This document shows, one piece after another, positions 63,237-64,000 of a stretch of 64,000 bases of DNA. Origin of the DNA: Asanoa hainanensis (GTDB taxonomy: Bacteria; Actinomycetota; Actinomycetes; Mycobacteriales; Micromonosporaceae); NCBI RefSeq assembly GCF_900188485.1, contig NZ_FZPH01000007.1, forward strand, positions 310,001 through 374,000, written 5' to 3'. Both the position numbers and the translations under genes were made by a program. The notes under the pieces were generated by a model. The model was not told where the DNA came from, did not search any database, and saw nothing but the letters and a program-made list of their open reading frames with translations. How positions within the stretch are numbered: position 1 is the first letter of the stretch; each line of letters opens with the position of its first letter.

Positions 63237-63980
63237 GTGAACCACGAGGAGGAGGCGGAGCAGGCGACTGCCGGGGCGCGGCCGACCGCGGGGAGTGACG
63301 AGGCGCCGGCCGACATTCGCACCGAAAGTCGTCGGCTGGCTGCCGCGATGGTTCGCCGCAATACGTCGGTCAGCCGGCCGACGCCGGAGCTCCAGCGGGG
63401 ACTGGTCACGGACCTGGCGGCGGCCGGTGTCGTCGTCCGCGATGTCGCGGACCTCGTCAACACCGGACAGCGGTACGTGGCCGCGATCCCGATCCTCATG
63501 GCCTGGCTCGAACGCCTTGATGCGCTGGCCGCGAGCGAGGAGTTGGAGCGGTTCCGCGAGGGGCTCATCCGGGCGCTGAGCGTCCGCGACGCCCGACCCG
63601 CCGCCGGATCTCTCATGGTCAGCCAGTTCCGCACGGTGCCGACCGATTCGATCCGCTGGGTAGCCGGCAACGCGATCAGTGCGGTGGCCGGCCCTGACGT
63701 CTTCGACGACGTCGTGGGCATCGTGCGGAACCGTTCGTTCGGTGTGGTCCGACAAATGCCGGTCGACGCGTTGCCCCGGATCGGCGGAAAGCCGCATCGC
63801 GGCGCCGTCATCGACCTTCTCGTCGAGCTCCTCTCCGACGATGACGTGACGCTGCACGCGATCTCGGCGGTGCGCCGGATCCGCGCCGCCCAAGCGCGCC
63901 CGGCCCTGCGACACCTCCTCGACCGCCAGAACCCGACGATCCGTCGGCGGGCGCACGAGGCCTTGAACCGGCTCGGCTGA
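63237..63980 (+). CDS. HEAT-repeat-like protein
   Basis: 247 residues from GTG 63237; an upstream in-frame ATG at 63024 overlaps the previous gene and is not used. After an acidic, disordered start (about 1-40) the protein is all-helical. Paired helices repeat about every 30-35 residues, and the last two (VELLSDDDVTLHAISAVRRI and LRHLLDRQNPTIRRRAHEAL) are HEAT-like. Such proteins bind other proteins; no enzyme motif is seen. The ribosome site is weak, so the start is uncertain. It is the last gene of the window; 20 bases follow it. Confidence 0.7.
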   Translation: MNHEEEAEQATAGARPTAGSDEAPADIRTESRRLAAAMVRRNTSVSRPTPELQRGLVTDLAAAGVVVRDVADLVNTGQRYVAAIPILMAWLERLDALAASEELERFREGLIRALSVRDARPAAGSLMVSQFRTVPTDSIRWVAGNAISAVAGPDVFDDVVGIVRNRSFGVVRQMPVDALPRIGGKPHRGAVIDLLVELLSDDDVTLHAISAVRRIRAAQARPALRHLLDRQNPTIRRRAHEALNRLG

Positions 63981-64000
63981 CGCGCGCCGATGCGGATCGC

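Overview
The window is high-GC actinobacterial chromosome. Codon use, GTG/TTG starts, tightly overlapping ATGA operons, LacI/TetR/ECF regulators, an FtsX-type fragment, SigK/RskA and large secreted glycosidases with ricin-type modules all fit a filamentous actinomycete, probably Micromonosporaceae (an inference from gene content, not a proven identification). No tRNA, rRNA, CRISPR array, insertion sequence or phage gene was seen.

Layout. 1-2072: the N-terminal part of a Pls/PosA-type single-module NRPS, cut by the window edge. 2223-6799: a secreted GH19 chitinase, then three partner-switching proteins (STAS-GAF, a PAS-PP2C-HATPase-STAS fusion, a single STAS antagonist). 6895-9027: a DHA2 drug exporter and its divergent TetR regulator, with a large dyad between them. 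9085-29469: the most unusual locus. pfaD, a PfaA-like KS-AT-ACP-KR-DH synthase, a PfaC/PfaB-like KS-CLF-AT-DH-DH synthase and a membrane protein with a PEMT-like methyltransferase segment run rightwards. A FAAL-ACP-condensation protein, a BtaA-type aminocarboxypropyl transferase, a BtaB-type methyltransferase and an alpha/beta hydrolase run leftwards to meet them. Together they look like a 'secondary lipid' factory: an iterative PUFA-synthase-like machine makes a long acyl chain, FAAL/ACP/C reactivates and transfers it, and SAM-dependent BtaA/BtaB/PEMT-like enzymes build or methylate a betaine-like head group. I know of no described pathway with this combination.

29590-42567: an nSTAND1 NTPase with 14 WD40 blades, an SDR, a GNAT, the Pnkp-Hen1 RNA repair pair, a CrtU-like flavoprotein, and small membrane or secreted proteins. 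42573-51087: an arabinoxylan-degrading operon (GH43, GH10, GH62, GH43-CBM6, three sharing a ricin-type module). Just upstream on the same strand is an ECF sigma factor fused to an anti-sigma-like zinc motif, one membrane segment and an AbfB arabinose-binding domain, so it looks like a one-protein polysaccharide sensor for this operon.

51250-54930: a fasciclin lipoprotein, a membrane molybdopterin oxidoreductase, SigK and RskA, with two matching SigK-type promoters (CCATCC-N15-CCGAAT). 54934-63162: a LacI regulon (SDR, E1 alpha, E1 beta, VOC, LacI; a secreted GH95-like enzyme; a muconolactone-isomerase-like protein) tied together by three near-identical operators. 63237-63980: a HEAT-repeat protein. 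Intergenic spaces are short. None over 300 bases lacks a gene; the longest (about 120-175 bases) hold the promoters, operators and terminators listed.
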